In this document: positions 52,812-60,692 of the stretch, in pieces
Numbering within the stretch: the first letter of the stretch is position 1
Layout of the letters: each line of letters starts with the position of its first letter
From: JAOUJD01 sp963811265
Lineage (GTDB): Bacteria > Pseudomonadota > Gammaproteobacteria > Burkholderiales > Burkholderiaceae_F
NCBI GenBank assembly: GCA_963811265.1
Contig: CAWEQS010000005.1
Location: 1 to 64,000, forward strand
Direction of reading: 5' to 3'
DNA length: 64,000 bases
The notes under the pieces: model-generated
What the model was told of the DNA's origin: nothing
The model's database searches: none
What the model saw: the letters and a program-made list of their open reading frames with translations, nothing else
Position numbers and translations under genes: made by a program

Positions 52812-53795
52812 ATGAAGCGGTGGATCAGTTCCGCGATCCTGCTGTTGGGGATCGCGTCGTCGGCCTGGGCACAGACCAGCATCGTCGACGTCGAATACGT
52901 GAAGGCGGCGGTGGCAAGGGGCGTCCTGCTCTGGGACGCACGCGATGCGGATGACTATGCGGCAGGCCACATCCCGGGGGCCGTGAACATCGGGGACCCG
53001 ACGCTCTCGCTGAGGGACAAGAACACCGAGGACTACCTGCCGATCGCGCAGATCGAGAAGGCGCTCGGCGCCGCCGGGATCGACCCGGCGCGCGAGATCA
53101 TCGTCTATGGCGACCGCGGGCTGCCATCAGCCTACTTCGCCCAGGTGACGCTGCGCTTTTTCGGCGCTGCCAATGCGAAGGTCTTCCACGACGGCATCGA
53201 GGGATGGCGCTCGGCCGGCCAGCCCGTCACGACGACGCCCACGAAGCCCCGGCCCATCGCCCTCAAGCTCACGCCCAGGCCCGGCGTGATCTCGGAGAGC
53301 AAGGAAGTCGTGGCTGCCCTGAAACGTCCCGACGTGCAGTTCCTCGACGTGCGCACCGTCAAGGAGTTCAGGGGAGAGGACGTACGCGCCATTCGTGGCG
53401 GTCACATTCCAGGGGCGATCAACATCCCCTTCGAGCAGAACTGGGTCGACCCGGACACGCGCAACAAGTTGCGCAGCGGTGCGGTCAAGGATTCGTCGGG
53501 CATGTCGCTGAAACCACGCGACCAGTTGATGAAGCTGTACGAGAAGCTCGATCCGAACCGGGAAATCCACGTCTACTGCCAGAGCAGCAACCGGGCTTCG
53601 CAGACCGCGGTCGTGCTGCTGGATCTGGGGTTCAAGAACGTCAAGATCTATGACTCGTCGTGGCTCGGCTACTCGAGCTGGCTGTCGGCCCCTGCCGAGG
53701 ACGAGATCTGGACGAACTTCGGCTCGCTTCCGGCCGCCATGCGCGCCATCGAGAACCGGTTCGGCGAGTTGGAAAGGCAGCGCGCGGCCAGATAG
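52812..53795 (+). CDS. exported tandem-rhodanese sulfurtransferase
   Basis: A 327-residue protein with a Sec signal (WISSAILLLGIASSAWAQ) and two rhodanese domains. The first (residues 25-150) has WDARDADDYAAGHIPGAVNI but reads VYGDRGLPSA where the catalytic Cys loop should be, so it lacks the nucleophile and is structural. The second (160-290) keeps DVRTVKEFRGEDVRAIRGGH and the loop VYCQSSNRASQ with the catalytic Cys. This one-active-domain layout is the usual one for two-domain sulfurtransferases. It would act in the periplasm. Its nearness to the molybdenum locus could mean a role in sulfur handling for the exported enzyme, but that is a guess. A strong terminator follows. Confidence 0.9.
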   Translation: MKRWISSAILLLGIASSAWAQTSIVDVEYVKAAVARGVLLWDARDADDYAAGHIPGAVNIGDPTLSLRDKNTEDYLPIAQIEKALGAAGIDPAREIIVYGDRGLPSAYFAQVTLRFFGAANAKVFHDGIEGWRSAGQPVTTTPTKPRPIALKLTPRPGVISESKEVVAALKRPDVQFLDVRTVKEFRGEDVRAIRGGHIPGAINIPFEQNWVDPDTRNKLRSGAVKDSSGMSLKPRDQLMKLYEKLDPNREIHVYCQSSNRASQTAVVLLDLGFKNVKIYDSSWLGYSSWLSAPAEDEIWTNFGSLPAAMRAIENRFGELERQRAAR

Positions 53796-53804
53796 GCCCT
53801 CGGG

Positions 53805-53827
53805 GCGGGCCATCCGGCCCGCTTTTT
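53805..53827 (+). terminator. intrinsic terminator after the rhodanese gene
   Basis: A 7-bp perfect stem, GCGGGCC with GGCCCGC, and an ATCC loop are followed by TTTTT. It begins 10 bases after the rhodanese stop and ends the molybdenum/tungsten plus-strand unit. Confidence 0.92.
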
Positions 53828-53965
53828 GACTTTTCCGCACCGTTTCGGGGCCTCCCGGGCTGCTTTGGCAGCCCCCTGGAGGCCTTTGCCTTCCCCAACT
53901 CGGGCTTTCCCTTGACGAACGCGCTAAAATCGCTTGTTTGCGAGTTGTACGCTGGAGGAAATGAC

Positions 53966-54679
53966 ATGAACCCGACTGCCTCGACGGTAGGCGGCTATCT
54001 GCGCGACTTGCCACCGGACCGTCGCGTGGCGATGGCCCGCCTGTGCAGCATGATCCGCCGCTCCGCACGCGGAGTGCGCGAGAGCATGCGCTACGGGCTG
54101 GCGTTCTACGAACTGGATGGACCGCTGTTCGCGCTCGAGTCCGGTCGCCGGCACATGTCGCTGTACGTGGCCGAGAAGGACGTCGTCGTGAAGCACAAGG
54201 ATGCCCTGACCGGCGTGAACGCGGCGAAGAGCTACATCAAGTTCTCCGACCTGAACCGCCTCCCGCTCGACGTCGTCGAGAAGATCGTCCGCGACTCGGT
54301 CGCCGCCCGCCGCCAGCGTGTGTCCCAGGGCACCGTGCCGACACAGGCCGAGTTGCTGAAGCTGTGGGACATCAACGAGGAAGCAGCCGCGCCGCCGGCG
54401 ACCACGGTCAAGCTGCCGGTCGTGAAGCCAGCCGCCACGATGACCGACGCGATCAACGCGATGGCCAACACGATGCGCGACGCGATGTACGCCGCGATCG
54501 ACATCGCGACCGGCACCGTGGCCCCGGCGAAGACGCCGGCGACGAAGAAGGCGCCGGCCAGGAAAGCCGCGAGCAAGACAGCCGCAAAACCCGCGGCCAG
54601 GAAGGCCGCGAAGAAGGCGACGCCCCGGAAGCCGCCCGCAAAGGCGGCGAAGAAGGCCGCTCCCGCCCGCCGCAAGTAG
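53966..54679 (+). CDS. DUF1801 protein with a histone-H1-like basic tail
   Basis: A 237-residue protein in two parts. Residues 1-115 are a DUF1801 (YdhG-like) domain: GYLRDLPPDRRVAMARLCSM, IRRSARGVRESMRYGLAFYE, RRHMSLYVAEKDVVVKHKDA, LTGVNAAKSYIKFSDLNRLP. Residues about 175-237 are Lys/Ala/Pro-rich and repetitive (PATKKAPARKAASKTAAKP, AARKAAKKATPRKP), like the tails of bacterial H1-type proteins such as AlgP and HctB. GGAGGA lies six bases before ATG 53966. The function of DUF1801 is unknown; the tail would bind DNA or RNA without sequence preference. The tail starts after an amphipathic linker (MTDAINAMANTMRDAMYAAI). Confidence 0.82.
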   Translation: MNPTASTVGGYLRDLPPDRRVAMARLCSMIRRSARGVRESMRYGLAFYELDGPLFALESGRRHMSLYVAEKDVVVKHKDALTGVNAAKSYIKFSDLNRLPLDVVEKIVRDSVAARRQRVSQGTVPTQAELLKLWDINEEAAAPPATTVKLPVVKPAATMTDAINAMANTMRDAMYAAIDIATGTVAPAKTPATKKAPARKAASKTAAKPAARKAAKKATPRKPPAKAAKKAAPARRK

Positions 54680-54697
54680 GCGGAGGCATCTCCAAGC

Positions 54698-54725
54698 GAA
54701 AACGGCGCCTGCGGGCGCCGTTTTC
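54698..54725. terminator. bidirectional intrinsic terminator
   Basis: A 12-bp perfect stem, GAAAACGGCGCC with GGCGCCGTTTTC, and a four-base TGCG loop lie between two convergent genes. A-rich and T-rich stem ends give T-runs in both directions, so it can serve both transcripts. Confidence 0.9.
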
Positions 54726-54743
54726 CATTCCTCGGCCTCGATG

Positions 54744-55973
54744 CTAGTAGGTCCGCGCGTCCTCGATCACCTTGCCGTCGTTCGGGAGCGACCCGGGCGC
54801 CAGCAGTTCCACGGAACCGCCGAGCTTCATCACCGCCCGGAGCGACTCGCCGATCGCGCGCTCCAGCCCGGGGTCGGTCGCGCGGCACTCCGCCTTCAGC
54901 GTCATGGCATCCATTTCACCGACGCGCGTCACGACGAGGCGGACCCGCCCGAGTTCGGCGTGCCGCCGGGCGATTTCCGCGACCTGCTCCGGCCGGACGA
55001 ACATGCCCTTGATCTTGGCCGTCTGGTCGGCGCGCCCCATCCATCCCCTGATCCGCGCGTTCGTGCGTCCGCACGGCGACGCGCCGGGCAGGATCGCCGA
55101 CAGGTCGCCGAGCGCGAGCCGGATCCACGGGTGGTTGGGGTCGAACGACGTGACCACGACCTCGCCCACCTCGCCGTCGGCCACCGGGTCGCCGGTACCG
55201 GGGCGAACGATCTCGACCAGCACGTCCTCGTTGACGACCAGGCCCTCGCGCGCCGAAGTCTCGTAGGCGATCACGCCGACATCGGCCGTTGCATACAGTT
55301 GGTACGCGCCGATGCCCCGCGACTGGAACTCGGCCTGCAGCGACGGCGGGAACGCAGCGCCGGAAACGACGGCCTTGGTGATCGACGACGCGTCGCGTCC
55401 GGCCTTTGCGGCGGCGTCGAGCAGGATCTTCAGGAAGTCGGGCGTGCCGGTGTAGGCCGCGGGCCGCAGGTGCTCGATCACGTCGAGTTGCTGGTCCGTG
55501 TTGCCCGGGCCGGCCGGAATCACGGTGCAGCCGATCGACCGCGCGGCGCCGTCCATGATGAAGCCGCCCGGAGTCAGGTGATACGAGAACGTGTTGAGCA
55601 CGCGATCTCCGCTGCGGAATCCCGCCGCGAAGAGGCCGCGTGCGGCCCGCCACGGATCGTCCTGTCGTCCCTCGGGCTCGTAGATGGGCCCCGGGGAGGT
55701 GAACATCCGCCCGATGCGCTCGGGCTCGTCCGGAATGAAGCCGCCAAATGGCGGCTCGGCCTTCTGCATTGCAGGGAGCTCCGCCTTGCGCATGACCGGC
55801 AGGCGCGCGAGCGCCGCGCGGCTGTTGACGTGCGAGACATCGATGTCGCCCAGGTGCCGCTTCCAGGCCGGCGACTTCAGCGCCCGGGCGAGCAGCCCCG
55901 GCAGATGGCCCATCAAATCGAGCTCGCGTTGCCTTGGGTCGCGTGTTTCGCGATTGTCGAGGTGGTGTGTCAT
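54744..55973 (-). CDS. AMP-binding acyl-CoA ligase, phenylacetate-CoA ligase-like
   Basis: A 409-residue adenylate-forming enzyme of the PaaK branch. The usual ATP P-loop (TSGTTG-like) is replaced by MFTSPGPIYEPEG. Other motifs are present: PAAYTGTPDFLKILLDAAAK, YQLYATADVGVIAYE (substrate motif with Tyr-Glu), RPGTGDPVADGEVGEVVVTS, then DPNHPWIRLALGDLSAIL and the C-terminal IKGMFVRPEQVAEI. The changed P-loop is shared by a set of PaaK-like proteins attached to branched-chain-type ABC operons. It is the last gene of the liv-type operon and is 15 bases from the small lipoprotein gene. The substrate is probably an aromatic or medium-chain acid imported by the transporter. Confidence 0.8.
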   Translation of the reverse strand: MTHHLDNRETRDPRQRELDLMGHLPGLLARALKSPAWKRHLGDIDVSHVNSRAALARLPVMRKAELPAMQKAEPPFGGFIPDEPERIGRMFTSPGPIYEPEGRQDDPWRAARGLFAAGFRSGDRVLNTFSYHLTPGGFIMDGAARSIGCTVIPAGPGNTDQQLDVIEHLRPAAYTGTPDFLKILLDAAAKAGRDASSITKAVVSGAAFPPSLQAEFQSRGIGAYQLYATADVGVIAYETSAREGLVVNEDVLVEIVRPGTGDPVADGEVGEVVVTSFDPNHPWIRLALGDLSAILPGASPCGRTNARIRGWMGRADQTAKIKGMFVRPEQVAEIARRHAELGRVRLVVTRVGEMDAMTLKAECRATDPGLERAIGESLRAVMKLGGSVELLAPGSLPNDGKVIEDARTY

Positions 55974-55988
55974 GGGGGTTCCCGCGCG

Positions 55989-56180
55989 TTACCTGGCTGC
56001 GTTGTCGATGTCCTGGCGCCGCCGCTCGGTATCCTGCGCCGCGGCGTCGAGCTTGTTGTTCACTGGGTCGATCGTCGTCTGCCGGGTCGGCAAAGGAGTC
56101 CGCGCGGGCTCGCGATCCGCCCGCGTGCAGGCGACCAGCGCGAACGCGGCGCCAAGCAGCAGCCAGGGCAGCCGGGACAC
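55989..56180 (-). CDS. small lipoprotein in the liv-type operon
   Basis: A 63-residue protein starting at GTG (56180) with the signal SRLPWLLLGAAFALVACTR, Cys near residue 17, and a polar helical tail (TIDPVNNKLDAAAQDTER, RRQDIDNAAR). It lies between the livF-type and ligase genes with 14- and 15-base gaps. No family is recognised. It would be an outer- or inner-membrane lipoprotein linked by its operon to uptake of the transported acid. The function is unknown. Confidence 0.6.
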   Translation of the reverse strand: MSRLPWLLLGAAFALVACTRADREPARTPLPTRQTTIDPVNNKLDAAAQDTERRRQDIDNAAR

Positions 56181-56194
56181 GATCCGCCGCCCGA

Positions 56195-57016
56195 TCAAGC
56201 CAGCCAGCGCTTGCGTCGTTTGTAGAACTTGGCGTCGCGGAAGCTCTTGCGGCCCGCCTTGGAGACGCCGAGGTAGAACTCCTTGACGTCTTCGTTCTCG
56301 CGCAGCGCCCCGGCTTCGCCGTCCATGACCACGCGGCCGTTCTCGAGGATGTACCCGTAGTGCGCATATTTCAGCGCGACGTTCGTGTTCTGCTCCGCGA
56401 GCAGGAAGGAAACCCGTTCCTTCGCGTTGAGGTCCTTGACGATCGAGAAGATCTCGTCGACGACCTGCGGCGCGAGGCCCATCGAGGGCTCGTCGAGCAG
56501 GATCATCGACGGCCGCGCCATCAGCGCGCGGCCGATGGCCGTCATCTGCTGCTCGCCGCCCGAGGTGTAACCCGACTGGCTCGTACGCCGCTGCTTCAGC
56601 CGCGGGAAATACGCATAGACCTTCTCGAGATCCGCGGAGATCTCCGCGCGCGACTTGCCGCGACCCGACGACCCGCGCGAGTACGCGCCCGTCAGCAGGT
56701 TCTCCTCCACGGTGAGGTGGGCGAAGCAGCGCCGCCCTTCCATCACCTGGACGACGCCGCGCTTCACGAGTTCGTAGGCGGTCAGGTCCTCGATCTTCTC
56801 GCCGCGCAATTCGATCGAGCCCTTGGTCACCTCGCCGCGCTCGGCACGCAGCAGGTTCGACACGGCGCGCAGCGTCGTGGTCTTGCCGGCGCCGTTGGCG
56901 CCGAGCAAAGCCACCACGCTGCCCTCGGGCACGTTCAGAGAAACGCCCTTCAGCACGAGGATCACGTGGTTGTAGATCACCTCGATGCCGTTGACGTTGA
57001 GGAGCGGTGCGGTCAC
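56195..57016 (-). CDS. livF: branched-chain-type ABC transporter ATPase LivF
   Basis: A 273-residue ABC ATPase. Walker A is GANGAGKTTTLR, the signature is YTSGGEQQMTAIGRALMA, and Walker B is MILLDEPSMGLAPQ. The LivF-type end carries LENGRVVMDGEAGALRENED, then a longer basic C-terminal tail (SKAGRKSFRDAKFYKRRKRW) than the standard 233-240-residue enzyme. The start is GTG at 57016 with GGGAGAAG seven bases upstream. The partner ATPase LivG is at 60693. The long basic tail occurs in a set of proteobacterial transporters of this layout. Confidence 0.88.
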   Translation of the reverse strand: MTAPLLNVNGIEVIYNHVILVLKGVSLNVPEGSVVALLGANGAGKTTTLRAVSNLLRAERGEVTKGSIELRGEKIEDLTAYELVKRGVVQVMEGRRCFAHLTVEENLLTGAYSRGSSGRGKSRAEISADLEKVYAYFPRLKQRRTSQSGYTSGGEQQMTAIGRALMARPSMILLDEPSMGLAPQVVDEIFSIVKDLNAKERVSFLLAEQNTNVALKYAHYGYILENGRVVMDGEAGALRENEDVKEFYLGVSKAGRKSFRDAKFYKRRKRWLA

Positions 57017-57030
57017 CGTTCTTCTCCCAG

Positions 57031-57086
57031 GTTGTGCAAAGCGCCCGGCCGGACGCTTTGCACAACCGGCCGCGCTGCGGCCGGTT
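57031..57086 (-). other. tandem hairpins between the binding-protein and ATPase genes
   Basis: Two adjacent perfect inverted repeats: AACCGGCCGC with GCGGCCGGTT (57064-57086, three-base loop) and GTTGTGCAAAGCG with CGCTTTGCACAAC (57031-57066, 10-base loop). They share three bases and lie in the 79-base gap after the livK stop. There is no T-run. Such structures often protect or process the mRNA so that the binding protein is made in excess. Confidence 0.6.
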
Positions 57087-57095
57087 GGTTGTCGA

Positions 57096-58532
57096 CTACT
57101 TCTTCGCGGCCGGAGCGGCAGCCTTCGCCGGTGCCGGGGCAGCGGCCGAAGCGGCCTTCTGGGCGGCGGCTATTTCCGCTTCGCAACTGCGGCGCGTGAT
57201 CTTCTTCTCCGCGGCGTAGCGCGTGGAGAATTCCTTGATCATCGGCTTGATGATCTGGGCGTCGGACTCGAACCAGTCGGACGAGAAGTTCCACTTGCTG
57301 CCGTCCCACGTGTGCACGCGCGCGAAGCGCGAACCCTCGTGATCGCGGCAGTTCGTGGCCAGCGGCCGGATCACTCCGGTCAGCCCGAGCGCATCGATGC
57401 GCTTCTGGTCGATGTTGAGGTTCTCCAGCCCGTAGCGCACCTCCTCGCCGGTGAGCGGCCGCACGCCGTATCGCAGCTGCGCCTGGCGCACGCCTTCAAC
57501 CGCAAACATCGCGCTGATCAGGCCACGCGTGTAGAGCACCTGGCCCACCTCTTCCGCCGGCCCGGTGCCCTGGCCCTTCGCGTGCAGGGTCTTCAGGATG
57601 TCCTCGTGCACCTTGGCGCGTCCCGCGCCGTGCTGGAACGCCATTGCGTTGTAGCCCTTGGCATCGGCGCCGACCGGCAGGACGTCTGGCTCGGCACCGG
57701 ACCACCACCCGCCGTACATCTTCTCGCGCGGGAAGCCGGTGGCGACCGCCTCGCGGATCGCGGTGGAGTTCATCACGCCCCAGCCCCACAGGATCACGTA
57801 GTCGGGGCGCAGCTGGCGGATCTGCAGCCAGGCGGCCTTCTGTTCCACGCCCGGGTGCGTGACCGGAATCGTCGTCAGCTGGAACCCGTGCAGCTTGGAG
57901 CGCTCGGTCAGCAGGGGGATCGGCTCCTTGCCGTACGGCGAGTCGTGGTAGATCAGCGCGATCTTCTTGCCCTTGAGCTTGTCCAGGCCCCCGTTCTGCT
58001 TGCCGAGGTGCTGCACGAGCACGTCGGCTGCGGTCCAGTACGTGCCGGCCAGCGGGAAGTTCCAGGGGAAGACTTCGCCCTCGACCGACTCCGAACGCCC
58101 ATAGCCGGCGGTGATGATCGGAATCTTGTCGGTCGGCGCCTTGTCCGTGATGGCGAACGTCGCGCCGGTCGACAGCGGCTGGAAGACCGTCGCGTTCGGC
58201 CTCGACTTCAGCCGCTCGTAGCACTCGACGCTCTTTGCCGTGTCATACGCCGTCTCGCACTCCTCGTAGGTGATCTTGACGCCGTTGATGCCGCCCTGGG
58301 CGTTGATCAGCTTCAGGTAGTCGACGTAGCCATTGGCCCACGGCGTGCCGTTCGGGCCGTAGGCACCGGTGCGGTACACGAGGACCGGGAAGAACTGCTC
58401 GCCCTTGCCGGTGGCGGCCGCTCCTTTCTGTTGCGCGACTGCCGCGCCCGGCAGGGCGAGCGACGCGGCGGCGGCGATCGTCCCGATCGCCAGCGCAACG
58501 GCCCGTGCCTTCATTGCTAGCAAAGCTGCCAT
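57096..58532 (-). CDS. livK: branched-chain-type ABC transporter substrate-binding protein
   Basis: A 478-residue periplasmic binding protein of the LivK/type I fold. A signal peptide (ALAIGTIAAAASLALPGAAVA) precedes VLVYRTGAYGPNGTPWANGYVDYLKLINAQGG, the usual first-domain start. Two Rossmann-like domains follow, with IALIYHDSPYGKEPIPLL in the hinge region and VILWGWGVMNSTAIREAV in the second. Ala/Lys-rich tail residues end the protein. An AAGGAG site lies six bases before ATG 58532, which decides the start over Met at 58514. Proteins of this subgroup are usually linked to aromatic acid or fatty acid uptake and not to leucine. The ligand is not known. Confidence 0.9.
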   Translation of the reverse strand: MAALLAMKARAVALAIGTIAAAASLALPGAAVAQQKGAAATGKGEQFFPVLVYRTGAYGPNGTPWANGYVDYLKLINAQGGINGVKITYEECETAYDTAKSVECYERLKSRPNATVFQPLSTGATFAITDKAPTDKIPIITAGYGRSESVEGEVFPWNFPLAGTYWTAADVLVQHLGKQNGGLDKLKGKKIALIYHDSPYGKEPIPLLTERSKLHGFQLTTIPVTHPGVEQKAAWLQIRQLRPDYVILWGWGVMNSTAIREAVATGFPREKMYGGWWSGAEPDVLPVGADAKGYNAMAFQHGAGRAKVHEDILKTLHAKGQGTGPAEEVGQVLYTRGLISAMFAVEGVRQAQLRYGVRPLTGEEVRYGLENLNIDQKRIDALGLTGVIRPLATNCRDHEGSRFARVHTWDGSKWNFSSDWFESDAQIIKPMIKEFSTRYAAEKKITRRSCEAEIAAAQKAASAAAPAPAKAAAPAAKK

Positions 58533-58595
58533 CGATGTCTCCTTAGGGTGTTGGGTCCAGCATTCGAAAGTGGAAGCCGCTCCGCCTCGGACCTC

Positions 58596-59660
58596 TCAGT
58601 GCGGGAACGGCCAAAGCCGCATCTTTTCCTTGCCGATCGCCCACAGCCGGGCCAGCCCGTGCGGTTCGGCGATCAGGAAGAAGACGATCAGGCTGCCGAA
58701 GATGATCAGTTCCAGGTGCGACGACAGCGCGACATCGACATGGACACCGAACATCCCGGGGATCTGGTTCAGCAGGATCGGCAGCAGCACGATGAAGGCC
58801 GCGCCGAAGTACGCGCCGAGCAACGAGCCCATGCCGCCGATGATGATCATGAACAGCAGGTTCAGCGACATGTTGATGTTGAACGCCAGCGGCTCCCACG
58901 CGCCCAGATGGACGAACCCCCAGAGAGCGCCAGCCACCCCCGCGTAGAACGAGCTCACCGCGAAAGCGCTCAGCTTGGCGTACAGAGGCCGGATCCCGAT
59001 CACCTCGGCGGCGACATCCATGTCGCGCATCGCCATCCAGCTGCGGCCGATGTGGCCGCGCACCAGGTTCTTCGCAGCGAGCGTCAGCACGACGGCGATC
59101 GTCAGCACGAACAGGTACCGGTCCAGAGGCGATTCCATCGTCCAGCCGAACATCTCGATTGGCGCGGTGGACACGGAGCCGGACGGCGAGTAGTTCGTGA
59201 ACCACTTCACGCGCGCGAACACCCAGTCGACGAAGAACTGCGCGGCGAGCGTGGCCACCGCGAGATACAGGCCCTTGATGCGCAGGCTCGGGATGCCGAA
59301 CAGCACGCCGACGAGCGCCGCTACCGCGCCGGCGAGCACCAGCACGATCAGGAAGTTCAGCATCGGAAGCCGGACCACCAGGTTGTAGGCCGCGTAGGCG
59401 CCGATTGCCATGAAGGCCGCGGTGCCGAGCGAGATCTGGCCGCAGTAGCCGACGAGGATGTTCAGCCCGATCGCCGCGATCGCGAGGATCAGGAAGGGAA
59501 TGATCAGCGCCCGCAGCAGGTAGTCGCTCGCGAACGCCGGCAGCGCGAAGTACGCCACGGCAAGCAGGGCAAGCATGAACCACCGGTCCTGCACGATCGG
59601 GAGGATCTGCTGGTCTTCGACGTAGCTCGTCTTGAACTGGCCGTTTTCGCGGTAGAGCAT
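58596..59660 (-). CDS. livM: branched-chain-type ABC transporter permease LivM
   Basis: A 354-residue permease with about ten helices. Key elements are LNILVGYCGQISLGTAAFMAIGAYAAY (the conserved Gly-rich helix), LYLAVATLAAQFFVDW, and the coupling motif SWMAMRDMDVAAEVIGI with RDMD in place of RDNE-type residues. The C-terminal IIIGGMGSLLGAYFGAAFIVLLP is family typical. The start ATG is at 59660. The livH gene ends 13 bases upstream, and the livK gene follows 63 bases downstream. Confidence 0.9.
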   Translation of the reverse strand: MLYRENGQFKTSYVEDQQILPIVQDRWFMLALLAVAYFALPAFASDYLLRALIIPFLILAIAAIGLNILVGYCGQISLGTAAFMAIGAYAAYNLVVRLPMLNFLIVLVLAGAVAALVGVLFGIPSLRIKGLYLAVATLAAQFFVDWVFARVKWFTNYSPSGSVSTAPIEMFGWTMESPLDRYLFVLTIAVVLTLAAKNLVRGHIGRSWMAMRDMDVAAEVIGIRPLYAKLSAFAVSSFYAGVAGALWGFVHLGAWEPLAFNINMSLNLLFMIIIGGMGSLLGAYFGAAFIVLLPILLNQIPGMFGVHVDVALSSHLELIIFGSLIVFFLIAEPHGLARLWAIGKEKMRLWPFPH

Positions 59661-59673
59661 GGTTCTGCGTCCC

Positions 59674-60691
59674 CTAGACCCGGTCGATGTGCTTTTCCCC
59701 GAACAACCCTTCGGGGCGAACCAGCAGGAACACCAGGGCGAGCACGTAGGCGAACCAGTTCTCGATGCCGCCGCCGGCCAGGTCGAAAGCGTTCACCGCG
59801 ATCGGACTGAGGAAGACCTCCGCGAACTTCTCCCCGACGCCGATGATCAGGCCGCCGATGATCGCGCCGGGCACCGAGGTGAAACCGCCCAGGATCACGA
59901 CAGGCAGCGCCTTCAGCGCGATCAGGGACAGCGAAAACTGCACGCCGAGCTTCGAGCCCCAGACCATTCCGGCCACGAGCGCGACGAAGCCGGCCACGGT
60001 CCACACGATGACCCAGATGCGGTTCAGCGGGATGCCGATCGACTGCGCGGCCTGGTGGTCGTCGGCCACGGCGCGCAACGCGCGACCGGTCGACGTCTTC
60101 TGGAAGAAGACCGCGAGCGCAAGGACGAGCAGGGCCGCGACGGCCGCCGCGACGAAGTCCTCGGTGTTGATCAGGATGCCGCCCTCGAAGATGTTGTCGA
60201 GAACCATCACGGGCGTCTTTGGCAAGCCGGTCTCGATCCTGTAGATGTCGCTGCCCCACACCAGCTGGCCGAAGCCGTCGAGGAAGTACGCGATGCCGAG
60301 CGTGGCCATGAGCAGCACGACCGCGTCCTGGTTGACCAGGTGCCGCAGGACGAAGCGCTCCACCACCCAGGCGAAGACCGCCATGATCGCCACCGACACG
60401 ACGAAGGCCACGGCGAGCGGCATGTGCTCGCTCAGGCGCGCCAGCGACAGCGCTGCGAACAGCACCATCGCCCCCTGCGCGAAATTGAAGACGCCCGGAC
60501 GCCTTGAAGATCAGCACGAAGCCGAGCGCGACAAGCGAATAGAGCACGCCGGACATCAGGCCGCCGAGCAGCACCTCGAAGTAGAAGCCGGGCGCGCTCA
60601 TGCCGAGCACGAGCGGTGCGATGGCGCCGATCGTCACAGCGACGATCAGCGCGACGACCGGCCAGTTGCGTTGAAGCGTGGTCAACGTCAT
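59674..60691 (-). CDS. livH: branched-chain-type ABC transporter permease LivH (one frameshift)
   Basis: A permease of about 338 residues. The first frame runs from ATG 60691 through GLMSGVLYSLVALGFVLIFKASG, the conserved LivH start. One extra C at about 60494 moves the family sequence into the next frame, which continues VFNFAQGAMVLFAALSLARL to the stop at 59674. Later motifs are LLMATLGIAYFLDGF, ADDHQAAQSIGIPLNRIWVI (coupling helix) and VVILGGFTSVPGAIIGG. The neighbouring genes are in frame, so an error in the sequence is more likely than a real loss of the permease. Confidence 0.85.
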
Positions 60692-60692
60692 T

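Noticed and set aside
48807..52970. A 1,387-codon open frame on the minus strand opposite moeA, the MoeA fusion and the DUF3455 gene
   Set aside because: It is antisense to three genes with full family matches and has an Arg/His/Gln/Ala/Asp-rich composition typical of a shadow frame in high-GC DNA. No domain or start signal supports it.
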